Below, one piece after another: positions 9,943 to 18,713 of a stretch of 64,000 nucleotides of DNA. The DNA comes from Moritella sp. Urea-trap-13. Lineage in GTDB: Bacteria > Pseudomonadota > Gammaproteobacteria > Enterobacterales > Moritellaceae. The stretch spans positions 1 to 64,000 of the forward strand of contig NZ_PJCA01000035.1 in the NCBI RefSeq assembly GCF_002836355.1. Direction: 5' to 3'. Within the stretch, counting starts at the first letter, position 1, and the number at the start of each line of letters is the position of its first letter. Under the pieces are notes generated by a model. That model saw only the letters and a program-made list of their open reading frames with translations. It did no database searches and had not been told where the DNA came from. Position numbers and translations under genes: made by a program.

Positions 9943-11889
9943 ATGACCTTGTTTAAACAGATCTACTCGTTGTTATTTGGCCTTTTTGTATTGGTGATGA
10001 CAAGTTTGGCGTATTTTCAGTTTACTGAAACGCGTAACTTTATGGCCAATCAAATGGAATCAGAGCTGAATAATGCCAGTACTTCATTAAGTTTGATGCT
10101 AAAACCACACCTACAAACAGGTGATATGGTTGCCGCCGAAACCTTAGTTAACGTGATCTTTGAAGGTGGCTTTTACCGTAAGGTCAGTTTGACTTGGTTA
10201 GCCGATCAGCAGGTTCAGGAGTGGGAAAACCCGATCGTAGTGGAAGGGGTACCGCAATGGTTTATTGATTTGGATTTATTTGCGAGTCAAAGCAGTGAAA
10301 GTGTTATTACGTCGGGATGGTTACAACTTGCTAACTTGAAGATTGAAGCGCATCCTGGTTTAGGCTATCGAGAATTATGGCGGGTGATGAACAATACCTT
10401 AATGGTGATATCAGTATTATTTTTGTTATCTATTTTAGTGTTACATTTTAGGCTAAAGACATTATTAACGCCGTTGAATGACATTGCTACTCATGCCAGT
10501 GAGATCGCGCAGCGGGTATTTAATCCTGATATGGCATTGCCAAAAACAGCCGAACTGAAAATGGTGGTGGAATCGATTAACTCGATGTCTGGTCAGCTTA
10601 AGCAAGTGTTTAATACTTTAGATAATGAAGTGGATAGTTTACGCCGTGATAATTTGATTGATGGTGTGTCTAATTTACCTAATCGTCAGTACCTTACTGG
10701 GCAAATAACTAGTTGGTTAACCGATCCCGGTTATGGCGGCCTGTTATTAGTGAAGATGGATTGGCTAGATGAGATCCACAGTAAATATGGCTATCAAGTC
10801 CGCGATGAAACTATTCGAGTATTGGCGCTGCGGATGCAAGAGCAATTACCTCCGATTGCTGAAAGTGTGATTGCCCGTATCGCTAACACTGAGTTTGCTT
10901 TACTGATCACTAAGGGTGAGCGTCAGGATATCAAGTTATATTTACAATCATTGATCCGTTTGATTAATCAAGAAATGTCAAAAGCAGGTTGTGTGCCTAA
11001 CAGTGGTTTTGCCATTGGTGTGACAGAGCGTGATGGTGATATGCAAACTAGCGAACTATTATCACAGGCTGATAATGCTTTACAGCAAGCCGTGGCGACG
11101 AATAAAGCCAGCAGTTGGTTTGATAGTCAGAATCAACAAGAGTTTAATCGTGAGCAGTGGCGTAATCGTTTAGTGACTGCTATTAATCAAAATCAGTTTG
11201 TATTTCAGTGGCAGTCAGTGTTGGATAGCGAGCATAATGAGGTATTACAGCGTGAGTTATATTGCCGATTAAACATTGATGGTAAGCAAGTGCGTGCAGG
11301 TCAATTTATGCCGTATGTCGAATTATTGTCATTGGGTAGTCAGCTCGATCGTTGTTTATTAGAATCGCTTGTTGAGCAAGATATTTTGGCTATGCACAAC
11401 GAACCCGTCGCGGTGAATCTAACCCATGATAGTTTACAGGACCCTGAATTTCATACTTGGTTAGCTGCATTTTTACAGAAAACTAAGTTTGCCGAGCGGA
11501 TTTATTTTGAGATCCCTGAAGTCGGTGCGAATAATAATTTGGCTGCATGTATACAGTTAGCTGAACTGATCCGTGCAGGCGGCGCGCAACTTGGTATTGA
11601 TCATTGTGGCCGTCAGATGGGGTCGTTAAGTTATTTACAGCAGTTAAAGCCGCATTATGTGAAACTGGATCAATCGTTGGCTTTTTACAGTAATAACCAA
11701 CAGAATAATGAATTATGTCGCGCGTTAGTTAATATTGCCAAAGGACTTAATATTGAGGTGATCATGACCGCGATTGAAAATCAGCAACAATTAGAACAAA
11801 TCCGATCATTACGTACTGCTGGTTATCAAGGTTATATTTCTGCGCCTAAAGATGTGATTAGCGTGGATGATGTGGCTAATATGAATTAA
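9943..11889 (+). CDS. lapD: c-di-GMP receptor LapD (degenerate GGDEF/EAL)
   Basis: Inner-membrane receptor that, in characterised systems, holds LapG when bound to c-di-GMP. 648 residues: TM helix (about 6-26), periplasmic LapD_MoxY_N-like domain (about 30-150), second TM (about 151-170), HAMP linker (about 172-225), GGDEF-like domain (about 235-395) and EAL-like domain (about 400-640). Both active sites are lost: GGDEF reads ANTEF at 314-318, and the EAL motif reads ELY at 438-440. It should therefore bind but neither make nor break c-di-GMP. Last gene of the operon; a strong hairpin terminator follows. Confidence 0.94.
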   Translation: MTLFKQIYSLLFGLFVLVMTSLAYFQFTETRNFMANQMESELNNASTSLSLMLKPHLQTGDMVAAETLVNVIFEGGFYRKVSLTWLADQQVQEWENPIVVEGVPQWFIDLDLFASQSSESVITSGWLQLANLKIEAHPGLGYRELWRVMNNTLMVISVLFLLSILVLHFRLKTLLTPLNDIATHASEIAQRVFNPDMALPKTAELKMVVESINSMSGQLKQVFNTLDNEVDSLRRDNLIDGVSNLPNRQYLTGQITSWLTDPGYGGLLLVKMDWLDEIHSKYGYQVRDETIRVLALRMQEQLPPIAESVIARIANTEFALLITKGERQDIKLYLQSLIRLINQEMSKAGCVPNSGFAIGVTERDGDMQTSELLSQADNALQQAVATNKASSWFDSQNQQEFNREQWRNRLVTAINQNQFVFQWQSVLDSEHNEVLQRELYCRLNIDGKQVRAGQFMPYVELLSLGSQLDRCLLESLVEQDILAMHNEPVAVNLTHDSLQDPEFHTWLAAFLQKTKFAERIYFEIPEVGANNNLAACIQLAELIRAGGAQLGIDHCGRQMGSLSYLQQLKPHYVKLDQSLAFYSNNQQNNELCRALVNIAKGLNIEVIMTAIENQQQLEQIRSLRTAGYQGYISAPKDVISVDDVANMN

Positions 11890-11890
11890 A

Positions 11891-11932
11891 GAGATAAGAG
11901 ATAAGAGATAAGAGATAAGAGATAAGAGTTAA
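11891..11932 (+). repeat. Tandem heptamer GAGATAA, 5 perfect copies plus 1 variant
   Basis: Five uninterrupted copies of GAGATAA and one GAGTTAA begin two bases after the lapD stop codon. Such a simple repeat is prone to slippage. It is outside the coding frame. Confidence 0.95.
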
Positions 11933-11971
11933 AGATATAAGAATGATGGATGTATTTGACGAACAATAGAA

Positions 11972-12007
11972 AAACGCCAAAGTATCAAATGTGATACTTT
12001 GGCGTTT
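11972..12007. terminator. Bidirectional terminator between lapD and the SHOCT lipoprotein gene
   Basis: Perfect 16-bp inverted repeat (11972-11987 with 11992-12007) around a 4-base loop AATG, beginning with AAA and ending with TTT so that it works on both strands. It sits between two convergent genes. Confidence 0.85.
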
Positions 12008-12038
12008 GATTCATTCATGACGATAATTTAAAGCATGA

Positions 12039-12668
12039 TTAGATTTTTAAGATAGCTTTTTTCTTCAGGCTATATTCTTCTTCGGTAATAATACCTTCTT
12101 TATATAGCGTGTTTAATGCGCGAATAGATTCAAAGCTGTTAATCAACTCTGCTTCTTCTTCTGCTTTTTCAGTTTCAATGACTTTGGTTGTTTCTGCTGT
12201 CATTGTAATGTTGTCGATGCTAGCGTATTCACCAACGGTAAAGCCAGTTTCATTTTTTAATGAGTTGTAGCCTTTACCTTCATAAACTGTGTCAATTTCA
12301 TTACCGTCAAAACGCACGTAGTAATGCAGAAGATCGTTATTACTTCCTGATAGGAATTTGTATACGGCTTTACCTGGAATACCTACTTCTGCTACCCAAG
12401 CGTGCCACTTAACGCCGCCACCAATACCAGAAAGAGATGGCTGTGAGCGATAAAACTTCATTGGTTCGCTGATCACATATTCTGCTAACTCAGGGTTATT
12501 TAACTCTTCTGCAAAGTAAGCTTTAATGGTTTGTTGGTAATTTTGTGGCTCTGGGCCAAATTCAGTATTGCTATCGAGTTTTTCCATTTTACCTGCACAG
12601 CCCGAAGCGAGTACTGGCAACGCGATAATTAATAATAACTTACGCATTTTTTGGCTGATAATTTTCAT
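12039..12668 (-). CDS. Lipoprotein with C-terminal SHOCT domain
   Basis: 209 residues. A lipoprotein signal with the lipobox LASGC is followed by a mixed alpha/beta region (about 40-150) that I do not recognise. An acidic linker then leads to a C-terminal SHOCT-like short domain (about 175-209: LNTLYKEGIITEEEYSLKKKAIL). AGGGA lies seven bases before the ATG. SHOCT is a short oligomerisation motif found on many unrelated proteins, so it does not give a function. Monocistronic by position, with the terminator shared with lapD. Confidence 0.82.
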   Translation of the reverse strand: MKIISQKMRKLLLIIALPVLASGCAGKMEKLDSNTEFGPEPQNYQQTIKAYFAEELNNPELAEYVISEPMKFYRSQPSLSGIGGGVKWHAWVAEVGIPGKAVYKFLSGSNNDLLHYYVRFDGNEIDTVYEGKGYNSLKNETGFTVGEYASIDNITMTAETTKVIETEKAEEEAELINSFESIRALNTLYKEGIITEEEYSLKKKAILKI

Positions 12669-12789
12669 AACTATTCCCTGATATCGTGCAAATGGTGTTG
12701 ATTACAGTGTCTTTTAGCAGACAGTAGTCAATTTATAATTTATTGTGCTTCACCATACAGGAATGAGATAAGTTTTTAAATTTAAATCT

Positions 12790-13629
12790 CTATAAGGCAA
12801 ATAACACATCACTACGAATGATGTATTTAACGCCGCGATAAATCGGCTCCGAACTATGGATACAATGCAGCGGATGCATGCCATGTGGGAAACATAAAAT
12901 GCTGCCTGCTGGCGTACGAATATCCACTTCAGCCACTGGACTACCACGACGAGCGGGTTGGCTGGCATCATTAGCATTGACTAAGAACCGAGTCGCGCCG
13001 CCATCAAAATCTTCGCTTAGTAAGATCAAGAAGGTCATTTGGCTAAAACGATCGCCATAAGAATCGGCAATTAATTTATTATTAATCACTCGACTGCCAG
13101 GCCAAGAACCATCAGAGTGTGGTTTAAAGTAATCGCCTTTGCTGTAACGGTAAAAACGAAAACGGGCGTTAATCCCCAATGCCGCTTTACCACCAAATAA
13201 CCCCTGTTCATCGGTCATTAAATGCTTCACGCGGTTCCAAATTAACCCATCGGTTTGCTTATCCACGACCCAAGTCAGGCTGTCGTTATGGCGCACATCT
13301 CGCGGTAAAGACACCGCTGCATCGGCTAAGTAACCCATTGACTCACTGGTATTGATAAGTCGTTGGCATTCCTCTGGAGAGAATACATTTAACAGCTGAA
13401 ACGCACCGGGTACTTGATCTAAATCTTTACGGGTTACGGTCTGTGCCGCGCGCGGTGCTAATGCCGCGAGATTAAGCTTATGATTTGCCCAAGTTGGCAG
13501 TGCAGGGTGTTCTGCGCCGGCTTCATAAGCGGCGACAAAAAAATCATTACTCGATGTTGCTGTCGTCGTTGTAGCAGTGCTCGCGCTCGACGTTGTGCTT
13601 TTCTCAGTGCCGTTCTCTGTGGTATTCAT
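12790..13629 (-). CDS. 2-oxoglutarate/Fe(II) dioxygenase, prolyl 4-hydroxylase-like
   Basis: 279 residues. The C-terminal two thirds form a P4Hc-type double-stranded beta helix. Iron ligands are His171-x-Asp173 (KPHSDG) and distal His258, and Lys268 (RGVKYIIRSD) is the likely 2-oxoglutarate anchor. The first 30 residues are a Ser/Thr-rich low-complexity tail. It should hydroxylate a protein or small-molecule substrate in the cytoplasm; the substrate cannot be told. It lies 73 bp downstream of the aldehyde dehydrogenase gene on the same strand, so the two may be cotranscribed. Confidence 0.85.
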   Translation of the reverse strand: MNTTENGTEKSTTSSASTATTTTATSSNDFFVAAYEAGAEHPALPTWANHKLNLAALAPRAAQTVTRKDLDQVPGAFQLLNVFSPEECQRLINTSESMGYLADAAVSLPRDVRHNDSLTWVVDKQTDGLIWNRVKHLMTDEQGLFGGKAALGINARFRFYRYSKGDYFKPHSDGSWPGSRVINNKLIADSYGDRFSQMTFLILLSEDFDGGATRFLVNANDASQPARRGSPVAEVDIRTPAGSILCFPHGMHPLHCIHSSEPIYRGVKYIIRSDVLFAL

Positions 13630-13702
13630 ATGACTTATCCTCGAACTGTAACTGCAAGTGTAATAAGGCGGCTGTTAATCCGCACATTAATCAAAACAGG
13701 GG

Positions 13703-15043
13703 TTATTTACTGACGACTCGCACTTGGGCGAATTGGCGGTGACCTGCTGCGGTACCATGAAAACCAAAGCCACTTTGCTTAGCGCCAACCCAAGGTCCGC
13801 CGCCGCCCACACCCTGATTAATACCGACCATGCCAGCTTCAAGTTGTTCGGCTACCGCCGCTGCGCCCTGACCACCAAATACTACCGCGCCTAAACCATA
13901 CGGACTGTCATTAGCACGGCTGATCGCCTCATCAATATGCTTGAAATGACTAATCGCTACAACCGGACCAAAGGTCTCATCGCACTCTAGGCTCATGTCG
14001 GCAGTCATGCCCGTAACGACTGTTGGCTGAATAAAAGGCAATGGGTAATCATCACGACCCAAGAGTAATTGTGCGCCTTTTTGCGTGGCATCTTGCAATT
14101 GCTCTAATACCTTTTGATGTTGCACAGGATTAACCAGAGGACCAATGTTAACGCGTGGTTTATCCCAAGCCCCGACCTGATATTGACGAGCAAGCGCCAC
14201 CACTTTACGTTCAAATTCTGTTGCAATACGAGCATCGACATAAACGCGTTCGGTTGATGTACACATCTGCCCAGCATTTTCAAATGAGCTGGCAACGGCA
14301 AATTGCACGGCAGCATCAATGTCAGCACTGGCCATGACGATCATTGGATCGTTACCGCCAAGTTCCATCACCAGTCGTTTCAACGCTGGCGCGGCGCGGG
14401 CCATAATGTGTTTACCGGTTGCCATAGAACCGGTAAACGCCACCATATGGATAGCGCTAGCCACTAATGCTTTACCTGTTTCGCCATCGCCTTGGGCAAG
14501 TTGTAATAACCCCTTTGGCAATACTTTATTGAGGGTATTAACAAACAATTCGGCGACTAAGGGCGTTTCTTCAGAGGGCTTTAATATCACCGCATTACCA
14601 GCCATTAATGCCGGCATTAATAGATTGTTGGCCATAGCTAAAGGGTAATTCCAAGGCGCGATCACCGCGATAATACCCAGCGGCCGGTATTGTAATTCGG
14701 TATTGCGATCTAAACGCTCAGGAGCCAACGCTTGCGCAATTTCATCAGTAAAGTAGCTGGCGCTTTGGACTGTACCTCCAGCTTCATAGGTTGCACGGCG
14801 ATAGTCTTTGCCCATTTCTTGGCTGATCAATTTGGCTAACTGATCTTGCACAGGCGTTAGCTGTTGAAAAGCGTGGTTGAGTTGTTGCTGACGCATGCTT
14901 AACGATAACTTTGCCCAGTCTCGTTGCGCTTGTTGGGCGGCGCTGACTAAGATTGGTAATTGCTCAGCTGTGGTAATGTTCACCGCGCCGATAGCAGCAC
15001 GACTGATTGGCTCATAAGAAGTTAACGTTGGCATATTGGTCAT
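13703..15043 (-). CDS. NAD(P)-dependent aldehyde dehydrogenase (succinate-semialdehyde type)
   Basis: 446 residues, slightly short for the superfamily and closest in feel to the YneI/Sad class of succinate-semialdehyde dehydrogenases. Visible motifs: PWNYP with catalytic-site Asn132, KPSEETP cofactor segment, FTGS, general base Glu227 in MELGGNDP, nucleophile Cys261 in NAGQMCTSTER. It oxidises an aldehyde to the acid. The divergent neighbour is an HxlR regulator that probably controls it. The exact aldehyde is not predictable from sequence alone. Confidence 0.86.
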   Translation of the reverse strand: MTNMPTLTSYEPISRAAIGAVNITTAEQLPILVSAAQQAQRDWAKLSLSMRQQQLNHAFQQLTPVQDQLAKLISQEMGKDYRRATYEAGGTVQSASYFTDEIAQALAPERLDRNTELQYRPLGIIAVIAPWNYPLAMANNLLMPALMAGNAVILKPSEETPLVAELFVNTLNKVLPKGLLQLAQGDGETGKALVASAIHMVAFTGSMATGKHIMARAAPALKRLVMELGGNDPMIVMASADIDAAVQFAVASSFENAGQMCTSTERVYVDARIATEFERKVVALARQYQVGAWDKPRVNIGPLVNPVQHQKVLEQLQDATQKGAQLLLGRDDYPLPFIQPTVVTGMTADMSLECDETFGPVVAISHFKHIDEAISRANDSPYGLGAVVFGGQGAAAVAEQLEAGMVGINQGVGGGGPWVGAKQSGFGFHGTAAGHRQFAQVRVVSK

Positions 15044-15091
15044 TCCTGAATATACAGTAAGTTTATAAGGTGTTTATGTAGGCTATTTTGA

Positions 15092-15120
15092 TATACTGGG
15101 ATATAAAAGCAACCAGTATA
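15092..15120. promoter_or_regulatory. Candidate HxlR operator between divergent genes
   Basis: Inverted repeat TATACTGG (15092-15099) and CCAGTATA (15113-15120) with a 13-base AT-rich spacer. It lies in the 101-bp gap between the aldehyde dehydrogenase and hxlR starts, as expected for a site serving both promoters. Protein binding is inferred. Confidence 0.5.
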
Positions 15121-15144
15121 CTTTTAGTAACCTAGTGGTGAATA

Positions 15145-15501
15145 ATGAAAACAACTGTAGAAACAATGGCTAATGGTCAAAAAAAAGTTATCAATCCGTG
15201 TGGAGAACCTTGTTCTGTTGAGCGTGGAATGCGCATGCTGGGTGGGAAATGGAAAGCCTCTATACTTTGGCACCTACAAGATGGCCCCGTCCGTTTCAAT
15301 GATTTATCGCGGATGTTAGGCGGCGCAAGTAAGAAGATGGTTGATCAACGTCTAAAAGAGTTGGAAAGCGAAGGTTTGGTTATACGAGAAGTGATCAGTG
15401 ACAGACCGATTGCGGTAACCTATGAAATCACCGAATTTGGTCGTACTGCGTTGGATATTCTAAAACGTTTAAAAGATTGGTCGGAAGAGCACGGCATATA
15501 A
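15145..15501 (+). CDS. HxlR-family winged-helix transcriptional regulator
   Basis: 118 residues covering a complete HxlR domain: N-terminal CGEPCSVERGMRMLGGKWK, the helix-turn-helix region (about 45-75, PVRFNDLSRMLGGASKKMVDQRL) and the wing with EVISDRPIAVTYEIT. Two Cys residues near the N-terminus (CGEPC) sit where redox-sensing members carry their reactive thiol, so response to electrophiles or oxidants is possible. It is divergent from the aldehyde dehydrogenase gene and probably regulates it and itself. GGTGA precedes the ATG. Confidence 0.88.
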   Translation: MKTTVETMANGQKKVINPCGEPCSVERGMRMLGGKWKASILWHLQDGPVRFNDLSRMLGGASKKMVDQRLKELESEGLVIREVISDRPIAVTYEITEFGRTALDILKRLKDWSEEHGI

Positions 15502-15605
15502 ATGTCGATTTATTAATTCAGCATAAACTCATTGTGTAGTTGAATTAATCTCTCAAATTATCCGTTACAGCAATCAACTTTAGGACTTTATCTAAACATT
15601 GTAAT

Positions 15606-15618
15606 GTTATATTATAAC
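15606..15618. promoter_or_regulatory. Zur box upstream of DUF1007-NicO unit
   Basis: GTTATATTATAAC is a perfect 13-bp palindrome matching the core of the gammaproteobacterial Zur operator GTTATANTATAAC, flanked by AAT and GTT. It lies 44 bp before the DUF1007 start. Repression by zinc-loaded Zur is inferred from the motif. Confidence 0.82.
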
Positions 15619-15661
15619 GTTTAGTCGAATTTGCTATTCATAGCCGTTTAGAGAGTTGAAC

Positions 15662-16336
15662 ATGAACTTTAGTGTAAGATTAACAGGTAATTACTTTGAT
15701 CTATTTAGGAAAGTAGCGCTGATGTTGCTGGCTTTTACTAGTATAGGTAGCGTTGCACACCCGCACTCATGGGTAGACATGCAAACTGAAATTCAGGGCG
15801 ACGGTAAACATATTACTGGTTTTAAGATGTCGTGGGAGTTTGATGCCATGACTTCTGCTTATATGCTTGATGGTGAAGATTTATCATCGGAAAATAAAGC
15901 CGAATCATTACAGCTACTGGCAGATTCGATTATGCAGAATATGACAACCAATCATTACCTTACTTATTTTTATGAAGCAGGTATGCCAGTTAAATACGCT
16001 TTAGCTGAAAATGGCTCTCTAGTGCAAGATAAACTTAAGGCGCGGCTAGCGTTTTATTTACCACTGAAAAAACCGTTAATTTTGTCTAATAAAATACTCA
16101 AACTGCTCATTTATGATCCAAGCTACTATGTTGATATGAGTTGGCCGGCCAAAAATGCAATTCAGCTATCGTCGAAATTGGCACAATACTGTAGGTTGTC
16201 GGTTATTGATGCTAAACCTACATCCGAACAACTGGCGTATGTGATGTCCTTACCTGTCGATTCTTCGCGCGATGATGCGCTTGGGGAGTTGTTTACTCAA
16301 ACGGCGATAATTAATTGCCAGCCTTCGCAGATATGA
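15662..16336 (+). CDS. DUF1007 family periplasmic protein, probable partner of the NicO metal permease
   Basis: 224 residues from ATG 15662; the TTG six bases earlier is a less likely start. An N-terminal hydrophobic segment (about 12-32, ending in a VAHPHSW motif) looks like an export signal. His residues right after it (HPHSW) are typical of DUF1007 proteins and could bind metal. A Zur box lies just upstream and a NicO-family permease gene 15 bp downstream, so a role in zinc acquisition is the best inference. The biochemical function of DUF1007 is not known to me. Confidence 0.8.
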   Translation: MNFSVRLTGNYFDLFRKVALMLLAFTSIGSVAHPHSWVDMQTEIQGDGKHITGFKMSWEFDAMTSAYMLDGEDLSSENKAESLQLLADSIMQNMTTNHYLTYFYEAGMPVKYALAENGSLVQDKLKARLAFYLPLKKPLILSNKILKLLIYDPSYYVDMSWPAKNAIQLSSKLAQYCRLSVIDAKPTSEQLAYVMSLPVDSSRDDALGELFTQTAIINCQPSQI

Positions 16337-16351
16337 ACACAGGAATAAAGA

Positions 16352-17431
16352 ATGACACCGTTATTTTCTAATCGTAGAACGACTAAGCAACAGGTTATTA
16401 AATCGCATTTGGTAACGAAATTAAGCTTCATCATGGTTATCGCCAGTATTGCTATTTTGGGCCTTGGTATTTGGACTATCTGGCCAACACTTATGACGAC
16501 TGGTATGCATTGGCAAAAGCAGATAAATAGTGAGCTTAGTGAGTTGTTATATGCGGCTAAACACGAGGGTTTAATGGCGGGAATGTCGCTCATGGTGATG
16601 AGCTTTCTATATGGTATTTTACATTCCGTCGGTCCTGGTCACGGCAAGCTCATCGTCACCACTTATATTGCCACGCAAGATGCAAAAGTAAAGTTAAGCC
16701 TTATCATTACGCTGGTCTCTTCACTTATGCAGGCATTGGTTGCTGTGGGGTTAGTGTCGGTATTATTGATGCTGTTTGATGCATCGATGCGAGATATTAA
16801 CCATAAAGCTGAACTGCTCATTCCTTTAAGCTTCTATACCGCTATTTTATTAGGTGTTGTCATTATTTGGCGTAACTTAGTGTTGATGTACCGGGTGGTT
16901 AAAGACAATAAAAAGGCATTAAACAGTAATGATAGTAGCGTTATTCAACGCTTAACACCGTTATCAGATGCGCAACAAACAGCATTTACGGCGTCACCTT
17001 TAGCTAATCATGTACATGATGAAAACTGTGGCTGTGGTCATCAGCATGTGGTGTCGTCAGCACAAATTAACGATGCTTCATCATTTAAAGAGTATTTGGC
17101 TATCATCTTAAGTATTGGTATTCGTCCTTGTACTGGCGCTATCATGGTGTTGTTATTTGCCAATATGCTGGATATTTATTGGTTAGGGATTGTCAGTGCT
17201 GTAGTCATGGCGTTAGGTACGGCGCTAACTACGTCTACTATTGCAATTATGACCATTACCGGCAAACAGGCGGTTAGACGCTATTTATCCGCTGGCAAAC
17301 AGCGTAAAGCACCGAGTAATCAAGTGAATATCAGCAAATTCATTGTACCGATTGTTGGTGGTTTGGTATTAATATTACTCGGGGTATTATTACTTGAGTC
17401 TCGACCTGTTGGTATGTCGCCGATGTTTTAG
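16352..17431 (+). CDS. NicO-family metal permease (nickel/cobalt-type, here likely zinc)
   Basis: 359 residues with about seven membrane segments. The family signature HSVGPGHGKLIVTTYI is present (about 90-105), and a second motif IRPCTGAIMVLLFA (about 263-277) mirrors the RcnA/NicO pattern. A cytoplasmic or periplasmic His/Cys loop, HVHDENCGCGHQHVV, sits near residue 215-230. AGGAA lies seven bases before the ATG. Family members move Ni/Co, but a Zur box heads this two-gene unit and a complete znu operon faces it, so zinc is the more probable substrate. Direction of transport is not shown by sequence. Confidence 0.83.
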   Translation: MTPLFSNRRTTKQQVIKSHLVTKLSFIMVIASIAILGLGIWTIWPTLMTTGMHWQKQINSELSELLYAAKHEGLMAGMSLMVMSFLYGILHSVGPGHGKLIVTTYIATQDAKVKLSLIITLVSSLMQALVAVGLVSVLLMLFDASMRDINHKAELLIPLSFYTAILLGVVIIWRNLVLMYRVVKDNKKALNSNDSSVIQRLTPLSDAQQTAFTASPLANHVHDENCGCGHQHVVSSAQINDASSFKEYLAIILSIGIRPCTGAIMVLLFANMLDIYWLGIVSAVVMALGTALTTSTIAIMTITGKQAVRRYLSAGKQRKAPSNQVNISKFIVPIVGGLVLILLGVLLLESRPVGMSPMF

Positions 17432-17447
17432 TCATTAAACATCATTG

Positions 17448-17514
17448 AAAAGCCCGAAACATAAACCGACTAAATATAAAAATATTTTACTCGTGAATAT
17501 GTTTCGGGCTTTTT
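17448..17514. terminator. Long-loop bidirectional terminator between NicO gene and znuA
   Basis: AAAGCCCGAAAC (from 17448) pairs with GTTTCGGGCTTT (from 17501), followed by a T-run. The loop is about 40 nt. The genes on both sides converge here. Confidence 0.7.
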
Positions 17515-17529
17515 TGTGTCTTGCTGTTA

Positions 17530-18660
17530 TTACTTTAAAGCGTCGACTATGGTATTTACGTTATATTGCATCATCTTTAGGTAAGTCGACGCAGGTTGGT
17601 CAGGAGACGATAACGCATCAGAGTATAGCTTGCCGCCTATTTTAGCGTCTGTTTCACGGCTAATCTGTTCTATTAAGCGATTATCGGCGATGTTTTCCAT
17701 GAATACCGCGTTGACATTATCATGACGAATTTGTTTAATTAGCTTAGCGACATCAGCTGCACTTGCTTCAGAACCTGTACTTGTTCCTTGTGGCGATAAG
17801 AAGGTGACATTGAAATCTCGCGCGAAATAAGCAAACGCATCATGGGGTGTGATCACCTTGCGTTGAGCTTCCGGTATCGTTGCCAGTTGAGCACATAATT
17901 TTAAGGCTAACTGATCAAGTTCTTCAGTATAGTGAGCGGCATTTTGCTGATAATCAAGACGGTTTTTAGGATCAACTTGAATCAGTCCTTTTGCGATGTT
18001 ACGTACGTAGACTTTAACGTTGTTAATGCTATGCCAAGCGTGTGGATCTATATCACCGTGGTCATGGTGTGCATGGTCACGATGCTCGTGTTCGTCGCTA
18101 TGTTGTTCATGGTCATGATGTGCATGTTCGTCGCTATGCTGTTCATGTTCATCGTTATGTAGTTCGTGATCATGGTGGTCGTGTTCGTCGTTATGTTGTT
18201 CATGGTCATGATGTTCGTGTTCGTGTTCGTCGTTATGTTGTTCGTGGTCATGATGTTCATGTTCATCGTTATGTTGTTCGTGATCATGGTGGTCATGCCC
18301 GCAGCCACCTTCTTTTGAGCTTAGTTCATCGATGCCATCAGCGGCGATAACTTGTACGCCTTGGTAGTTAGCCGCTTCAATCAAACGCGGCATCCAACCT
18401 TCAAACTGTAATCCATTGGTGACAACTAACTGCGCTTTGGAAATAGCTTTAGCATCTTGAGGTGTGGGGCTAAATACATGCGCATCACCGTCAATTTTCA
18501 CTAAGTTGGTCACTGTTACATGTTCTTTGCCTACTTCTGATACCAGATCGCCTAGGATGGAAAAGCTACTAATGACAGCCAGCTTTTGTTCTGCCATCGC
18601 CGCAGAACTGGCACCTAAACCAAGTAGTATCATTGATGTCGTCAGGGTATTTTTAAGCAT
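17530..18660 (-). CDS. znuA: Zinc ABC transporter periplasmic binding protein ZnuA
   Basis: 376 residues with a signal peptide ending near AMA-E24. Zinc ligands of the family: His61 (GDAHVF), His207 (DPHAWHS), and a later His in TPHDAFAYF. Between them (residues 122-202) is a His/Asp/Glu-rich loop with about 34 His in 81 residues, much longer than the short loop of E. coli ZnuA. In this family the loop is thought to collect or sense zinc. Last gene of the znuCBA operon under Zur boxes. The long loop accounts for the extra length over a typical ~310-residue ZnuA. Confidence 0.95.
   Translation of the reverse strand: MLKNTLTTSMILLGLGASSAAMAEQKLAVISSFSILGDLVSEVGKEHVTVTNLVKIDGDAHVFSPTPQDAKAISKAQLVVTNGLQFEGWMPRLIEAANYQGVQVIAADGIDELSSKEGGCGHDHHDHEQHNDEHEHHDHEQHNDEHEHEHHDHEQHNDEHDHHDHELHNDEHEQHSDEHAHHDHEQHSDEHEHRDHAHHDHGDIDPHAWHSINNVKVYVRNIAKGLIQVDPKNRLDYQQNAAHYTEELDQLALKLCAQLATIPEAQRKVITPHDAFAYFARDFNVTFLSPQGTSTGSEASAADVAKLIKQIRHDNVNAVFMENIADNRLIEQISRETDAKIGGKLYSDALSSPDQPASTYLKMMQYNVNTIVDALK
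18055..18297 (-). repeat. Degenerate tandem repeat coding the ZnuA His-rich loop
   Basis: Imperfect repeats of about 27-36 bp, coding variations on HDHEQHNDEHEH, run through this stretch of znuA. Copies differ by a few bases, so this looks like in-frame expansion by unequal crossing or slippage. Confidence 0.88.
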
Positions 18661-18713
18661 GTGATCGTCCTTTATAAATTTTTTATTAAGAGTTAGTTGT
18701 TAAGCATTAACAG

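Noticed and set aside
10621-11889. Active cyclase or phosphodiesterase in LapD
   Set aside because: The GGDEF and EAL motifs are replaced (ANTEF and ELY), which fits a receptor.
18055-18297. Repeat array that might be taken for CRISPR
   Set aside because: The repeats are imperfect, lack distinct spacers of similar length, and read in frame as the ZnuA His-rich loop.
18042-18350. Open frames on the plus strand over the ZnuA His-rich repeat
   Set aside because: They are antisense shadows of the repetitive znuA region. The biased repeat keeps several frames open without being coding.
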